From Puniceicoccaceae bacterium (GTDB lineage Bacteria; Verrucomicrobiota; Verrucomicrobiia; Opitutales; Coraliomargaritaceae), in contig PBYS01000079.1 in the NCBI GenBank assembly GCA_002729725.1, positions 1 to 64,000 on the forward strand: a stretch of 64,000 nucleotides of DNA. Direction: 5' to 3'. Shown here one piece after another: positions 8,493 through 17,451 of this stretch. Both the position numbers and the translations under genes were made by a program. Within the stretch, counting starts at the first letter, position 1. Every line of letters starts with the position of its first letter. A model generated the notes under the pieces. It was not told the origin of the DNA and searched no databases. It saw nothing but the letters and a program-made list of their open reading frames with translations.

Positions 8493-9212
8493 ATGAAAAA
8501 AAAGACATTCACAATCGCCTTACTGTCCTGCAGTTTCATACATGCCCACGCAGCAATTTTACTGTTTGAAGGACTGCGCCCCAGCACAGTTGACAGCCTC
8601 GGCGACTGGCGGATTGACGGAGGTAGCGCGATAGGCAACAGCAATTCAGGAGGAAATTTCTCCGGCTATACGCCCGACGAAGGTTATACAGGAGGGCTCG
8701 AAACTGGAACCTACACACTCACGGCTGATACACTTGAACTTTTAGGAGATGGCAGTCTCTACGATGTCGTAATGACCATCGAATTCAATGGCACGAACAC
8801 GTTGTTTGAGAACTACCGCTTTCGTCAAAGTTATAACAACAGCACGGGCAACACCAGCACACTCACATATGCAACGCCGACATTAACAGTCTACGACGCA
8901 GGAACCAGCGATCTGGCAGATATCTCAGTAACGTTCAATGGCTACAAATCCGCTCATTTTGCCGCATTTTCAACAGGCGAAGCAAATGCGATCTCAGGCA
9001 CGGGAATCTCCCCCATTAGCGGCAACACATCGGAAAATGTAGATATTACCGGCGCTCAGGACGTAACAATCACTGCCTCCAGCGGTGGCATTTATAATCA
9101 TATTGGCATTTCTGGCGAATTCTTAGTCACCGTCCCTGAACCTCTAAGCACTTCTCTGCTCTCAGGATTGATGGCCTTATTTTTAGTACAGCTCAGGCAT
9201 CGCAAAAGCTAG
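8493..9212 (+). CDS. PEP-CTERM exported protein
   Basis: A 239-residue protein with a signal peptide (KKKTFTIALLSCSFIHAHA, residues 2-20), a Ser/Thr/Gly/Asn-rich beta-type body, and a C-terminal PEP-CTERM signal: VPEPLS, hydrophobic helix (LLSGLMALFLVQL) and basic end (RHRKS). The body has no family that I recognise. Such proteins usually attach to or build extracellular matrix. It is preceded by an AT-rich stretch with TTTAATTAAAT motifs about 10-40 bp upstream and bracketed by two inverted copies of an 80-bp repeat, so the gene and flanks may have moved or duplicated as a unit. Confidence 0.75.
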   Translation: MKKKTFTIALLSCSFIHAHAAILLFEGLRPSTVDSLGDWRIDGGSAIGNSNSGGNFSGYTPDEGYTGGLETGTYTLTADTLELLGDGSLYDVVMTIEFNGTNTLFENYRFRQSYNNSTGNTSTLTYATPTLTVYDAGTSDLADISVTFNGYKSAHFAAFSTGEANAISGTGISPISGNTSENVDITGAQDVTITASSGGIYNHIGISGEFLVTVPEPLSTSLLSGLMALFLVQLRHRKS

Positions 9213-9374
9213 CGCAGTCGAAAATTAACGAGCAGATGGCAGCTTGTCCCCGGAGCTACTCTGAAGGACGCATGGGATCACTTCTAAGAAAATATGATCT
9301 ATAAGCTTGGCCTTAATCTAGCCTCGAAACTTTGTTTCCATGCGTCACCTTCGGCTATGCAGGACACAGTCGGG

Positions 9375-9454
9375 GGACGATCGGCATCGCCCCGGTTCCG
9401 AGAACCGAGCTTACAAAAGACATACCTATTAGGACCAAACTTTTTCGAATGGGT
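9375..9454 (-). repeat. Dispersed 80-bp repeat, copy 2 (inverted)
   Basis: Reverse complement of the element at 8338-8420. This copy also contains a perfect short hairpin, CGGTTC-CGA-GAACCG (9393-9407), absent from copy 1. It lies in the 405-bp non-coding gap between the PEP-CTERM gene and the prepilin cluster; nothing else is supported in that gap. Confidence 0.85.
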
Positions 9455-9618
9455 ATGAGGCGCTCCCCGACTCTGGCGGGAGGTTTGTCTGTTCCAGACG
9501 TGGAAATGCCCAGCCTGAGCTGTGTCTGAGCGAGGCCGACACAAACAAGCCGCAGCGCCCAAAAACGGCGATGCGGCTTGTGAAAAGTCCTGACTCCCAG
9601 CAGCGGAGCCGAAAACAC

Positions 9619-10500
9619 TTAAAGTGGACGTGCGAGGAAGTTGACGCGACGAACGAAGACTTCACCATTCGCAGCAATGTATTCCTTCCAAGAACTAAAG
9701 CCCGTTTGAGTTAATTTATCGGCCTGAATAACTTGCAGCACTGAATCCGAAACCACAGTCAGAGTGATGTCTGCATAAGCCAGAGGTCTCGCAAAGACAG
9801 TACCGCCAGATGCTGCCCCTACTGTTGCATCGGTGCCACCGAACTTAACATCTCCTGAAACCAACAAAGCAGTACCCGCTGGATCCTCGCTATCGCCCTC
9901 TACATAGAAATCGATTCGAAAATCAACAATGTTAGAAACTAAATAATTGTCTCCATCTGCTTTAGTCGCGGGTTCCAACCATTGAGTATTATCGAACTCT
10001 TCTTGATTCCCTGAGCCCATTAACTCGTTGAATGTCTCCTCAGGATCAATCAAATGACGATACAAGATAAATGTCTGATCACCAGTAGATCCACCATCGA
10101 TAGGGCTTCCATAATCTAACAAATAGGAGACTCCACAAATATCGCCAGCGACTCCCTCAGGCCGATCTAAAGCAGGTGAAAACAACTTAAGCTTTGTAGT
10201 CACAAACCCCGTTCCAGAAAATGGATTATCGACAGCCTGTTTACTCGCTTCCAACCAACGTAGTCCGTTGTTACGAAAAACAGCTGTTTCCAAGTCCTGT
10301 GTCAACAAATCCATCGCGATGCGAGCTTCAGCATTTGCCGATAGCTTACCAGACGAACGATTCCACACTTTTAAGACTTCACTAGTGATCTGAATAACGA
10401 GTCCAACAAGAACAATCATGATGACCGTCGCCACCATAATTTCGATAAGTGTAAAAGCACTGCGACGCTTCTTTCGCGGGGTAGTCAGTAAAGTATTCAT
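9619..10500 (-). CDS. Prepilin-type protein, GspJ-like
   Basis: A 293-residue protein with a type IV prepilin leader: a basic N-terminus (RKKRRSA), then FTLIEIMVATVIMIVLVGLV. The conserved Glu at +5 is present, but the residue before the cleavage site is Ala rather than Gly. Length and position as the last gene of the cluster resemble the minor pseudopilin GspJ. The body is a mixed alpha/beta domain without recognisable motifs. It follows the GspI-like gene by 12 bp, the last of five minus-strand prepilin genes that probably form one operon. Confidence 0.7.
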   Translation of the reverse strand: MNTLLTTPRKKRRSAFTLIEIMVATVIMIVLVGLVIQITSEVLKVWNRSSGKLSANAEARIAMDLLTQDLETAVFRNNGLRWLEASKQAVDNPFSGTGFVTTKLKLFSPALDRPEGVAGDICGVSYLLDYGSPIDGGSTGDQTFILYRHLIDPEETFNELMGSGNQEEFDNTQWLEPATKADGDNYLVSNIVDFRIDFYVEGDSEDPAGTALLVSGDVKFGGTDATVGAASGGTVFARPLAYADITLTVVSDSVLQVIQADKLTQTGFSSWKEYIAANGEVFVRRVNFLARPL

Positions 10501-10512
10501 GATGATAAGATG

Positions 10513-11211
10513 CTATCGCACAACTGCGGTGTTATATTCAAAGATTGGTTCGACGCCAGCAAGCTCTCCGAGATTAGTCGTGCGTGTAAAAGAGGGACCA
10601 GGTGCCTCAGCAAAGATACGAACTTCCATAGCAAAATATCCTTCAAGATAATCGCTCAAGTCTGCTTTCAAAGTATACACTAAAGTATCTTCATCTCGTT
10701 CAGCAGAACGATATTTCTCAGGATCATCAGTTGGCGTAGGAAGAACTGATGACGCCGATAGCACCACGCGATAAATCGGTCCTGCCGCATCAGCGATCTC
10801 CGCATCGGTGATGATGGCATCTGTCCCGATTGGAGTATCTGTGGCTTCATTATTAAATCCCACTTTCAATCCAATTAAACTAGGATCATTCGAGTCTAAG
10901 TAAGCTCTAAAAACAAGGATAGTTGCAAAATTCTCTCCCTTAACAGCATCGTAAATAGCATCGAATTTCGATCCATTGGGCGCAATGTCAGGAGAACTCT
11001 GCAGGAAAGCATTTACGGTATTCACAACCGAAGAGACTTCATCTGTTTTCTCAACTTCATCAACCGACTGAAGTGTGGGACCAAGCAATCCGACCAGAGC
11101 AAGCACTGTGATCAGGAAGATGCCGATCGCAAGAACGACCTCGATCAAACTAAAGCCGCAACTCTCGCGTTTAATTAAAATCGGTGATGGCTCAAATGTT
11201 GTAGATTTCAT
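10513..11211 (-). CDS. Prepilin-type protein, GspI/PilV-like
   Basis: A 232-residue protein with leader RESCG and helix FSLIEVVLAIGIFLITVLALVG, so cleavage after Gly and Glu at +5 as required by the prepilin peptidase. The size and type of helix fit a GspI- or PilV-like minor pseudopilin. The mature domain shows no known catalytic motif. It is fourth in the prepilin operon, 87 bp after the third gene. Minor pseudopilins prime assembly of the pseudopilus in type II secretion or type IV pili. Confidence 0.7.
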   Translation of the reverse strand: MKSTTFEPSPILIKRESCGFSLIEVVLAIGIFLITVLALVGLLGPTLQSVDEVEKTDEVSSVVNTVNAFLQSSPDIAPNGSKFDAIYDAVKGENFATILVFRAYLDSNDPSLIGLKVGFNNEATDTPIGTDAIITDAEIADAAGPIYRVVLSASSVLPTPTDDPEKYRSAERDEDTLVYTLKADLSDYLEGYFAMEVRIFAEAPGPSFTRTTNLGELAGVEPIFEYNTAVVR

Positions 11212-11298
11212 AAATATTATTTTCGTGATAATGATTCTAAGACCGCACTAGAAAGTCATGCATAAATGTTAATACAGTTGGTATGATAAAGCAGACCT

Positions 11299-12015
11299 TT
11301 ATGGCGCAGGCGCTGCAGCTGGCTCTTTAATATCTCCAGGATCATCGACACGAGTGGTCGTGCCCATCCTTCGTAAAATCAAAGCAGACCTAAGCCCGAT
11401 TTTATCTTCTTCAGTAAATACGACTTCATATTTACCACTTGCATCAGGCTTTAGAGTCCCCGCTTGAAGAACGAGCCAATTGTTATCAAAGCCAGAAGCC
11501 ATTGTTCCATTACTATTAAATTCATAATAATAATACTCTTCACCACCTCCGCCCCCGGCTTTATCAGTATTACTACCAGCTCGAAGCCTAGGATAATCCA
11601 AGTTCATAGTGTTTTTATTCCAGAGATTACTCCCGGAGCTGGGGCTACCATCTGGATTAAAATAAATCCCTTCAGGAAGAGACGTACCTTGAGTTGCAGC
11701 CAACCACCCTTCTTTACCATCCTGATCAGTCCCCCAGTAAACGATACCGAAAAAGCGTAGCATTTTATCAATATTTGCCTCCGCGGATGTATTATTCTCA
11801 GAGTATATAATTAGTCGCGTCTTAGCATTTTTGAGAATAGCCTGCCCTCGTGCGCCTTGCGCAATGCCAGCAACAATTCTTTGCGAAGAAGTGAGTTTGG
11901 CACCGTCACCACCATTTCCACCGATAAATATAAAAGAGGAAGCTATCAATATAATACTGATAACAACCAATAATTCAACTAGGGTGAAACCGTGTTTTTT
12001 ATTCGAACAATACAT
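11299..12015 (-). CDS. Prepilin-type protein, GspH-like
   Basis: A 238-residue protein with leader KKHG and helix FTLVELLVVISIILIASSFIFIGG. Gly at the cleavage site and Glu at +5 are present. The middle of the protein contains segments such as GIVYWGTDQDGKEGW and a Gly-rich loop (KAGGGGGEEYYYY). Its position after two major-type pseudopilins fits a GspH role, but similarity in the body is not clear. It follows the second gene by 9 bp. A Pro/Ala-rich tail (EPAAAPAP) ends the protein. Confidence 0.65.
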   Translation of the reverse strand: MYCSNKKHGFTLVELLVVISIILIASSFIFIGGNGGDGAKLTSSQRIVAGIAQGARGQAILKNAKTRLIIYSENNTSAEANIDKMLRFFGIVYWGTDQDGKEGWLAATQGTSLPEGIYFNPDGSPSSGSNLWNKNTMNLDYPRLRAGSNTDKAGGGGGEEYYYYEFNSNGTMASGFDNNWLVLQAGTLKPDASGKYEVVFTEEDKIGLRSALILRRMGTTTRVDDPGDIKEPAAAPAP

Positions 12016-12024
12016 AATTAAGCC

Positions 12025-12618
12025 TTAATCAACGTCATAGAGGTAGTAATCAGGCTCTTCTTCTGCTGTAGTGCTATCATCTAGTACATAAGCTGTTACA
12101 GTCGCTCGTACATCACCAGTCTTATTCGGCAAACCAGTAAGCTTACCGTTACCATCTCCATCGATTGCGATATAAATGTTCTGATTATCGAATCGATCTG
12201 CAATGAGCCCACTTGTAGAGTCTCCTCCTAAGAATTCAGATTCAGAGAACGAATGAAATGAAATCAATCGGCGATTGCCATCAAGATTAGCGTCCGAAGA
12301 AGAAGTGATTTTATCTCCATTTACTTTTCGAGCGGAAAGCGCTCCAATAAACTTAGCAGGCGTAATACTGGCGATAGTAGCACCACCATCAGCATGTGCC
12401 GCAGTGAAAGGGAAATAGCTATATTCAGTCTTAAACATACTAATAGCAGAGACATAGCCCGACAACTGTGATTTTGAAGCCGCGATGTTAGCCTGTTTTT
12501 TGACAGCTCCTACAGTTGGAATCAAAATTCCGGCAAGAATGCCAATAATTGCAATTACCATCAAGAGCTCGATCAGCGTAAAGCCTTTTTTATAATGCTT
12601 TTTCATAATTTTATTCAC
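12025..12618 (-). CDS. Prepilin-type protein, GspG-like
   Basis: A 197-residue protein with leader KKHYKKG and helix FTLIELLMVIAIIGILAGILIPTVG, a textbook class III prepilin signal with Glu at +5. The first 60 residues (AAKSQLSGYVSAISMFKTEY) match the conserved amphipathic helix of GspG major pseudopilins. The acidic C-terminus may bind calcium, as in GspG, but residues cannot be assigned. The start codon overlaps the end of the preceding prepilin gene by 8 bp, implying coupled translation. Confidence 0.75.
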   Translation of the reverse strand: MNKIMKKHYKKGFTLIELLMVIAIIGILAGILIPTVGAVKKQANIAASKSQLSGYVSAISMFKTEYSYFPFTAAHADGGATIASITPAKFIGALSARKVNGDKITSSSDANLDGNRRLISFHSFSESEFLGGDSTSGLIADRFDNQNIYIAIDGDGNGKLTGLPNKTGDVRATVTAYVLDDSTTAEEEPDYYLYDVD

Positions 12619-13240
12619 CTAAATAAATGTTATCAATATTTGCGTCGTCGTTACGAATGGCGGGCGTCAAAATACCACCATCTGTAATTTGAACAGCCGT
12701 AGATTCACCATCGGGACCTTCCGAATATAACAAATAGCCTGCATTATCCCAGCCTGCCTGCTCTCGGCTATAGTCGTAAACATAAGGATTTCCCCATGGA
12801 TCAATTATGACCTCAGTGTCGCCTGTCGATGTAGTGGTTGCAGTTTGAAAACGATCCACTTCAATGTACCTTAAGACTCCAGATCGAGTCGTATTAGTCA
12901 TGCCATCGACTTTATCACTAGAATCATACTTCCAGTCCAAATCGCCACGCAAAGCTTGGACCAACCTCTGAGCGTTTAAATTAATTTGCCCATCCGTTGC
13001 CACATTAGGCGTCCACGGATAATCCCCCATTTTAGATTTAAACTGCTCTAATCCTTGAGAAATCGCCGCCAATTCAGCCTTCGCCTTTGCCCGAGCCTGA
13101 GCATTTTGCACACCGCGTGAAATGCCGAAGGTGATACCTGCAAGGATCAAAATAATAGCGATGACGACTAGCAACTCGATCAGGGTAAAGCCCTGTTGCT
13201 TCGAGCGCTGTCGAACGGAAATGGGGGGATGCAATAACAT
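12611..13240 (-). CDS. Prepilin-type protein, GspG-like, first gene of cluster
   Basis: A 209-residue protein with basic leader RQRSKQQG and helix FTLIELLVVIAIILILAGITFG, cleaved after Gly with Glu at +5. ARAKAKAELAAISQGLEQFKSKMGDYPW followed by a VIDPWGNPYVYDY segment is the classic GspG C-terminal pattern. It is the promoter-proximal gene of the five-gene cluster. Having two GspG-like proteins plus H-, I- and J-like partners suggests a type II secretion-like pseudopilus; the ATPase (20881) and a secretin domain (41513) are encoded elsewhere in the window, and no GspF or prepilin peptidase is seen here. Confidence 0.8.
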   Translation of the reverse strand: MLLHPPISVRQRSKQQGFTLIELLVVIAIILILAGITFGISRGVQNAQARAKAKAELAAISQGLEQFKSKMGDYPWTPNVATDGQINLNAQRLVQALRGDLDWKYDSSDKVDGMTNTTRSGVLRYIEVDRFQTATTTSTGDTEVIIDPWGNPYVYDYSREQAGWDNAGYLLYSEGPDGESTAVQITDGGILTPAIRNDDANIDNIYLGE

Positions 13241-13411
13241 GGGGAGAATGTCTAATCTCTGTATTTAACAGAATAAGTTGAAAATATCGTATGTGCACGA
13301 AGCACTGTCAACACTCTGTGTCGATGCGAATGGGGCTTTTCAACAATTTTATCAAGCATAGTGGGCAAGAGAACGCGATTTCAGCCATCGTATACCGGCG
13401 CAATAGCAGGT

Positions 13412-14740
13412 CTACTGGTATTTCCGTTTTCCGAAGCGCAGGCGGTAGAGCACAAAGACCATCAACATAGTGAAGACGAAATACCAGGCGAAATACTGCA
13501 GGGAGTCAACAAAGACGGCGTCCTGCGCGGCCTCCCCCTGGGCCTGCGATTGGATCCAAAGGATCAAGCCGGAATATAAGAGGGAGACGGCCCCGTAGCT
13601 GGAGTTGGTAGAGAGCCCACGAAAGCTGAGCACGGTGGCTCGTTGCTCGGAGGGCGCGGCTTCGTTGAGATAGCGGCTCACAAAGAATCCCGTCAATTGA
13701 ATGGAGGCGTAGAGCAAGATGGCGGGCAGAATGCCCCAAATTGGCACCGCGAGGCCCAGCCCGAGCAAGCCGACAAAGACAGCGGCGCCGGTGAGCAGAA
13801 AGTTTTTAAGGGGCGTGCCCTTCTCTGTCAGCAGGCGTGCCAAGCGCGGCACAAATAGGCCCATCAGCGACATGCCGGCGCCGATCAAGCCATAGCTGGC
13901 GATGGGCAGTTCGATCACGTTCCAGTATTCGCTGGCCAGAGTTAGAAATTGACGCACCGAGCTATCGATCACCATGGCAGCGAGAATGATCGCAAAGGGC
14001 AGCGGTGTGGCCCAAATCCAGCGTGCCGCGGCACCGGTCTGCTGCCAGCTTTGAGCCAGGGTGGCGCGGACGCTCAGGGCGCTGCCTGTTGGCGCCTCAC
14101 GCATGCGCAGGGCCATCCAAAAGACGATACCTCCGGAAAAGAAGGTCAGCGCAATTGGCAATTTGACCAGTTGAGCCTGCTCGACTAGGAAGGGCGCGCC
14201 CACGAACTGCAGCACCGCGTTGACCATGGCGGGATCGTAGACCGCGGCCCCGATCATCATGGCAAAAAAGAAAGCCAGCGAAGTATCGCGCTGCACGCGC
14301 TCCAGCACGTGGCCCCAGCGGTCTTCCAGCCCGGCGGCCTTGAGCGAATCGTAGACCAGTGCCTCGTCGGCCCCGCTGGCGGCGGCCTCGGCCGCACCAC
14401 TCAGCACGCGGTTGAGCGCGAAGAAGCCAAACAGCCAGCCGCTCGCCCCCACGGGCACCAGCAAGAGAACGAACATTTCCAGCAGCATGCAAATGCCTGC
14501 CAAGATTAAGAGATTGCGGCGGCCGACAGTATCGGCCAGCGCGCCCGAGGGCACCTCCAGCAGGACAATCGTGACAGCCCACAGGCCATTGAGCAGGCCG
14601 AACTGCGCCAGCGTCAGCCCATAGTCTAAAAAGAGTAAGGCGTAGACGGGGTAATAAAACCGCGCCGAGAAAAACATGCGGAAGAGCGTAAAGCTGCGCA
14701 CGTTGCGCCAGGCGATGGTTTCTAGGTTTGCGGTGTCCAT
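13412..14740 (-). CDS. MFS transporter
   Basis: A 442-residue inner-membrane protein with about 12 hydrophobic segments in two halves. The signature between helices 2 and 3 is present as LEVPSGALADTVGRRNLLILAG. The substrate cannot be told; distant drug-efflux-like or unknown-solute carriers share this pattern. The gene is monocistronic and convergent with nothing nearby. Its start codon at 14740 is immediately preceded (on its own strand) by an array with 7-nt periodicity (14741-14783), a layout seen at several other genes of the window. Confidence 0.8.
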   Translation of the reverse strand: MDTANLETIAWRNVRSFTLFRMFFSARFYYPVYALLFLDYGLTLAQFGLLNGLWAVTIVLLEVPSGALADTVGRRNLLILAGICMLLEMFVLLLVPVGASGWLFGFFALNRVLSGAAEAAASGADEALVYDSLKAAGLEDRWGHVLERVQRDTSLAFFFAMMIGAAVYDPAMVNAVLQFVGAPFLVEQAQLVKLPIALTFFSGGIVFWMALRMREAPTGSALSVRATLAQSWQQTGAAARWIWATPLPFAIILAAMVIDSSVRQFLTLASEYWNVIELPIASYGLIGAGMSLMGLFVPRLARLLTEKGTPLKNFLLTGAAVFVGLLGLGLAVPIWGILPAILLYASIQLTGFFVSRYLNEAAPSEQRATVLSFRGLSTNSSYGAVSLLYSGLILWIQSQAQGEAAQDAVFVDSLQYFAWYFVFTMLMVFVLYRLRFGKRKYQ

Positions 14741-14783
14741 AAGTCAGTAAACTAGAAGTCAGAAAGCAGAAGACAGCATTTAG
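14741..14783 (-). repeat. Heptanucleotide array upstream of MFS gene
   Basis: On the plus strand the units are AAGTCAG, (T)AAACTAG, AAGTCAG, AAAGCAG, AAGACAG, CATTTAG: six heptamers with one single-base insertion, ending exactly at the start codon of the minus-strand gene. Confidence 0.65.
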
Positions 14784-14859
14784 CAACCCCCATCCCTTGC
14801 CCGGAGTTTATCTACGTGCATTCGCAGCTAAAATACCTCACACATACTCTCTTTACCAC

Positions 14860-15318
14860 ATGTCGCATAAGCCGAAACACATCCTACCGTTGCTCCTAAT
14901 TTGCTTACTACTCTGCGCCTGCTCAAAATCCCGCGAACTAAGCGACTTCAGCAGCGACGGCTGTTCCCTCTTTCCCGATCGCTCATTAATCGATGCCAAG
15001 GACTGGTGCGATTGTTGTTTCGAGCACGACATCGCGTATTGGCAGGGCGGCACGCGGGCCCAGCGGCTCGCGGCCGACGAGCGGCTGCGCGATTGCGTCT
15101 TAGCCAAGACGGACGATCGCCTACTGGCGGAAGCCATGTTTCAGGGCGTCCGCATGGGAGGGAGCCCCTATTTCAAGAATTGGTATCGCTGGGGCTATGG
15201 CTGGGGCGATGGTCGCAGCTACCAAGCGCTCACATTCGAAGAGCAAGGCATGGTGACAGAAAAATTGGTGCAGTATTATAAGAGCGAAGCGCCCTCGCCT
15301 TGCAGTATTGTCGAATAG
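14860..15318 (+). CDS. Phospholipase A2-like lipoprotein
   Basis: The chosen start (MSHKPKHIL) gives a 152-residue protein with a lipoprotein signal (LPLLLICLLLCAC, lipid-anchored Cys about residue 20); an upstream in-frame ATG at 14797 would spoil this signal. The mature part has DGCSLFPD and then WCDCCFEHDIAYW, matching the CCxxHDxxY active-site helix of secreted phospholipase A2, where His-Asp activates water and a Ca2+-bound loop holds the lipid. Six cysteines could form disulfides. It is probably anchored on the outer membrane facing the periplasm. The family assignment rests on this motif alone. Confidence 0.55.
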   Translation: MSHKPKHILPLLLICLLLCACSKSRELSDFSSDGCSLFPDRSLIDAKDWCDCCFEHDIAYWQGGTRAQRLAADERLRDCVLAKTDDRLLAEAMFQGVRMGGSPYFKNWYRWGYGWGDGRSYQALTFEEQGMVTEKLVQYYKSEAPSPCSIVE

Positions 15319-15357
15319 AGCGAAAAAGAGAAAATCTTCAGAAAAGAAGACGCTCTA
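15316..15357 (+). terminator. Hairpin after phospholipase-like gene
   Basis: TAGAGCG (15316-15322) pairs with CGCTCTA (15351-15357), with an inner TCTTC/GAAGA stem. It begins at the stop codon; the downstream T-tract is weak (TGTTAAC), so it may stabilise mRNA rather than terminate. Confidence 0.4.
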
Positions 15358-15473
15358 ATGTTAACTAACACCGTCTGGTTTAATCCGCGGCATCTACTTG
15401 CTTTCAGGTTTGCAAGCCGCTGCGAAAGCGTCACAAGCTTCGTACTTCATATTAATTTCACCTGAAAATCATT

Positions 15474-16715
15474 ATGTCCGATCCAAAACCTGTTAAAAAA
15501 GTTGCTCTTCTCACTGCGGGTGGCCTCGCGCCTTGCCTCTCGTCCGCTGTCGGCGGTCTGATTGAACGCTACACTGAGCTGTATCCTGACATCGAAATCA
15601 TTTGCTACCGCGGCGGCTATAAGGGTCTGCTGCAGGGTGACAGTATTACTGTGACGGAAGCCATCCGCGCGACTGCGGGCACCTTGCACGCGCACGGCGG
15701 CAGCCCGATCGGCAACAGCCGGGTGAAATTGACCAATGTGAAGGACTGCATTAAGCGCGGCCTGGTCCAAGAGGGCGAAGACCCGCTGAAAGTGGCGGCC
15801 GACCAGTTGACCAAAGACAATGTCGATGTGCTCCACACCATTGGAGGCGACGACACCAACACCACGGCGGCGGACCTGGCTGCGTTCTTGGCTGAAAACG
15901 ACTACGCGCTGACCGTGGTCGGCCTGCCCAAGACCATCGATAACGATGTCTTCCCGATCGCTCAAAGCTTGGGTGCATGGACCGCGGCTGAAGAAGGTGC
16001 GAAGTATTTTGAAAATGTGGTAGCCGAGCACAATGCCAACCCACGCATGCTCATCATCCACGAAGTGATGGGCCGCAACTGTGGCTGGCTGACTGCGGCC
16101 ACTGCGGATGCTTACCGCAAGCGCTTGGACAATTTGGAATGGGCGGAAGAAATCGGCCTCAGTGAAACACGCAAGGAAGTGCACGCCATCTTCATCCCCG
16201 AAATGGAGATCGACATTCAGGCGGAGGCCAAGCGTTTGAAGGCAATCATGGATGAGCATGACAACGTCAACATCTTCATCTCCGAAGGCGCAGGCGTAGA
16301 GACCATCATTAAAGAGATGGAAGCCGCGGGCGAAGAAGTGCCACGCGACGCCTTTGGACACGTCAAGCTGGATGCCGTCAACCCAGGCAAGTGGTTTGGT
16401 GAGCAGTTTGCCAAGATGCTAGATGCGGAAAAAGTGTTGGTGCAAAAGAGCGGCTATTTCGCCCGCGCGGCACCAGCCAATGTAGAAGACATTCGCCTGA
16501 TCAAGAGCTGCACCGACCTGGCAGTCGACTGTGCCGTGGTGCGTGAAAGCGGCGTGATCGGCCACGACGAGGACGACCGTAACATTTTGCGCGCGATCGA
16601 GTTTCCACGCATCGCGGGTGGTAAGCCTTTCAACATCGACACGCCATGGTTCGAAGAACTCCTGGATGCGATCGGCCAAGCCAAGGGCGCCAACATCGCT
16701 CAAGCGGGGCATTAA
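15474..16715 (+). CDS. pfp: Pyrophosphate-dependent phosphofructokinase
   Basis: A 413-residue enzyme converting fructose-6-P and PPi to fructose-1,6-bisphosphate, reversibly, in the cytosol. The motif GGDDTN (residues 124-129), in place of GGDG, and PKTIDND (152-158), with Lys in place of Gly, are the residues that favour PPi over ATP. MGRNCGW (199-205) binds the sugar phosphate. The length fits the single-chain PPi-PFK group. It can feed fructose-6-P from the mannitol/fructose locus at 50508-53479 into glycolysis. The start at 15474 follows an AT-rich leader; no strong Shine-Dalgarno sequence is visible. Confidence 0.9.
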   Translation: MSDPKPVKKVALLTAGGLAPCLSSAVGGLIERYTELYPDIEIICYRGGYKGLLQGDSITVTEAIRATAGTLHAHGGSPIGNSRVKLTNVKDCIKRGLVQEGEDPLKVAADQLTKDNVDVLHTIGGDDTNTTAADLAAFLAENDYALTVVGLPKTIDNDVFPIAQSLGAWTAAEEGAKYFENVVAEHNANPRMLIIHEVMGRNCGWLTAATADAYRKRLDNLEWAEEIGLSETRKEVHAIFIPEMEIDIQAEAKRLKAIMDEHDNVNIFISEGAGVETIIKEMEAAGEEVPRDAFGHVKLDAVNPGKWFGEQFAKMLDAEKVLVQKSGYFARAAPANVEDIRLIKSCTDLAVDCAVVRESGVIGHDEDDRNILRAIEFPRIAGGKPFNIDTPWFEELLDAIGQAKGANIAQAGH

Positions 16716-16734
16716 TTAAGAGAGCACTCACTGC

Positions 16735-17451
16735 GTGTCCGAATCTCCGCATCCATCCATGCGCGCTTGGTATCCGCTCATCGCGCCTGCGATGGCTGCG
16801 TTTTCGACCTATTGGCCCGCGATCTTGCTCATCCAAGTCGTGGCGCTGGCAGTGGTGCTGGCCTACTATTTCATCGATAGTACGGCGGAGCTCTTCGCCA
16901 GCGTCACGGCTTGGAAACAAGCTGGCGACCTGTATTTCGCAGCCGGCTCGACAATCGTGAGCGGGGGGATCTTGCCCGAGCTGATCAAGCGACGCTTTCG
17001 GCCCGCGGGCGCATCCGCGCCGGGGCTGGGCGAGCTTTGTCATCAATTTATCATGTGGGCCACACTGGGCGTGGTGGTGGACTTAATGTATCGCCTGCAG
17101 AGTCACTTGTTCGGCAATGGCACCGACCCCGCGACACTTTTAAAAAAGGTGCTGGTGGACCAGTTCGTATTTACACCACTTATCAGCCTGCCCGGCATCG
17201 CACTTTGGTTTGCGCTACGAGAGGTAAATTATTCACCGAAGGCATTCTTGTGCTGCTGGCACTGGAGGGAAATACGCGACCGCGTGCTCCCCCTTTGGAC
17301 CACCTCGCTCTGCTTTTGGCCAGTCATGCTATGCATTGTATTTTCGCTACCGACCCCCTTGCAATTCCCCCTCTTTCTATTAGGCAACGCAGCCTACAGT
17401 ATATTGATGATTTTCATCGTGCGCCATCAAGCGCCACAGCAGACTGCGTAG
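16735..17451 (+). CDS. Membrane protein resembling Mpv17/PMP22
   Basis: A 238-residue protein starting at GTG 16735, 19 bp after pfp, with four to five hydrophobic segments. The spacing of GDLYFAAGSTIVSGG, LLKKVLVDQFVFTPLISLPG and the C-terminal WTTSLCFWPVMLCIVFSLPTP, then PLFLLGNAAYSILM recalls the Mpv17/PMP22 family of small eukaryotic organelle membrane proteins (GD..Q, VDQ..P, WP..N..VP, W). The final W of the family signature is not evident. Bacterial members are uncommon. The function is unknown; an inner-membrane channel-like role would be a guess. Confidence 0.4.
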   Translation: MSESPHPSMRAWYPLIAPAMAAFSTYWPAILLIQVVALAVVLAYYFIDSTAELFASVTAWKQAGDLYFAAGSTIVSGGILPELIKRRFRPAGASAPGLGELCHQFIMWATLGVVVDLMYRLQSHLFGNGTDPATLLKKVLVDQFVFTPLISLPGIALWFALREVNYSPKAFLCCWHWREIRDRVLPLWTTSLCFWPVMLCIVFSLPTPLQFPLFLLGNAAYSILMIFIVRHQAPQQTA

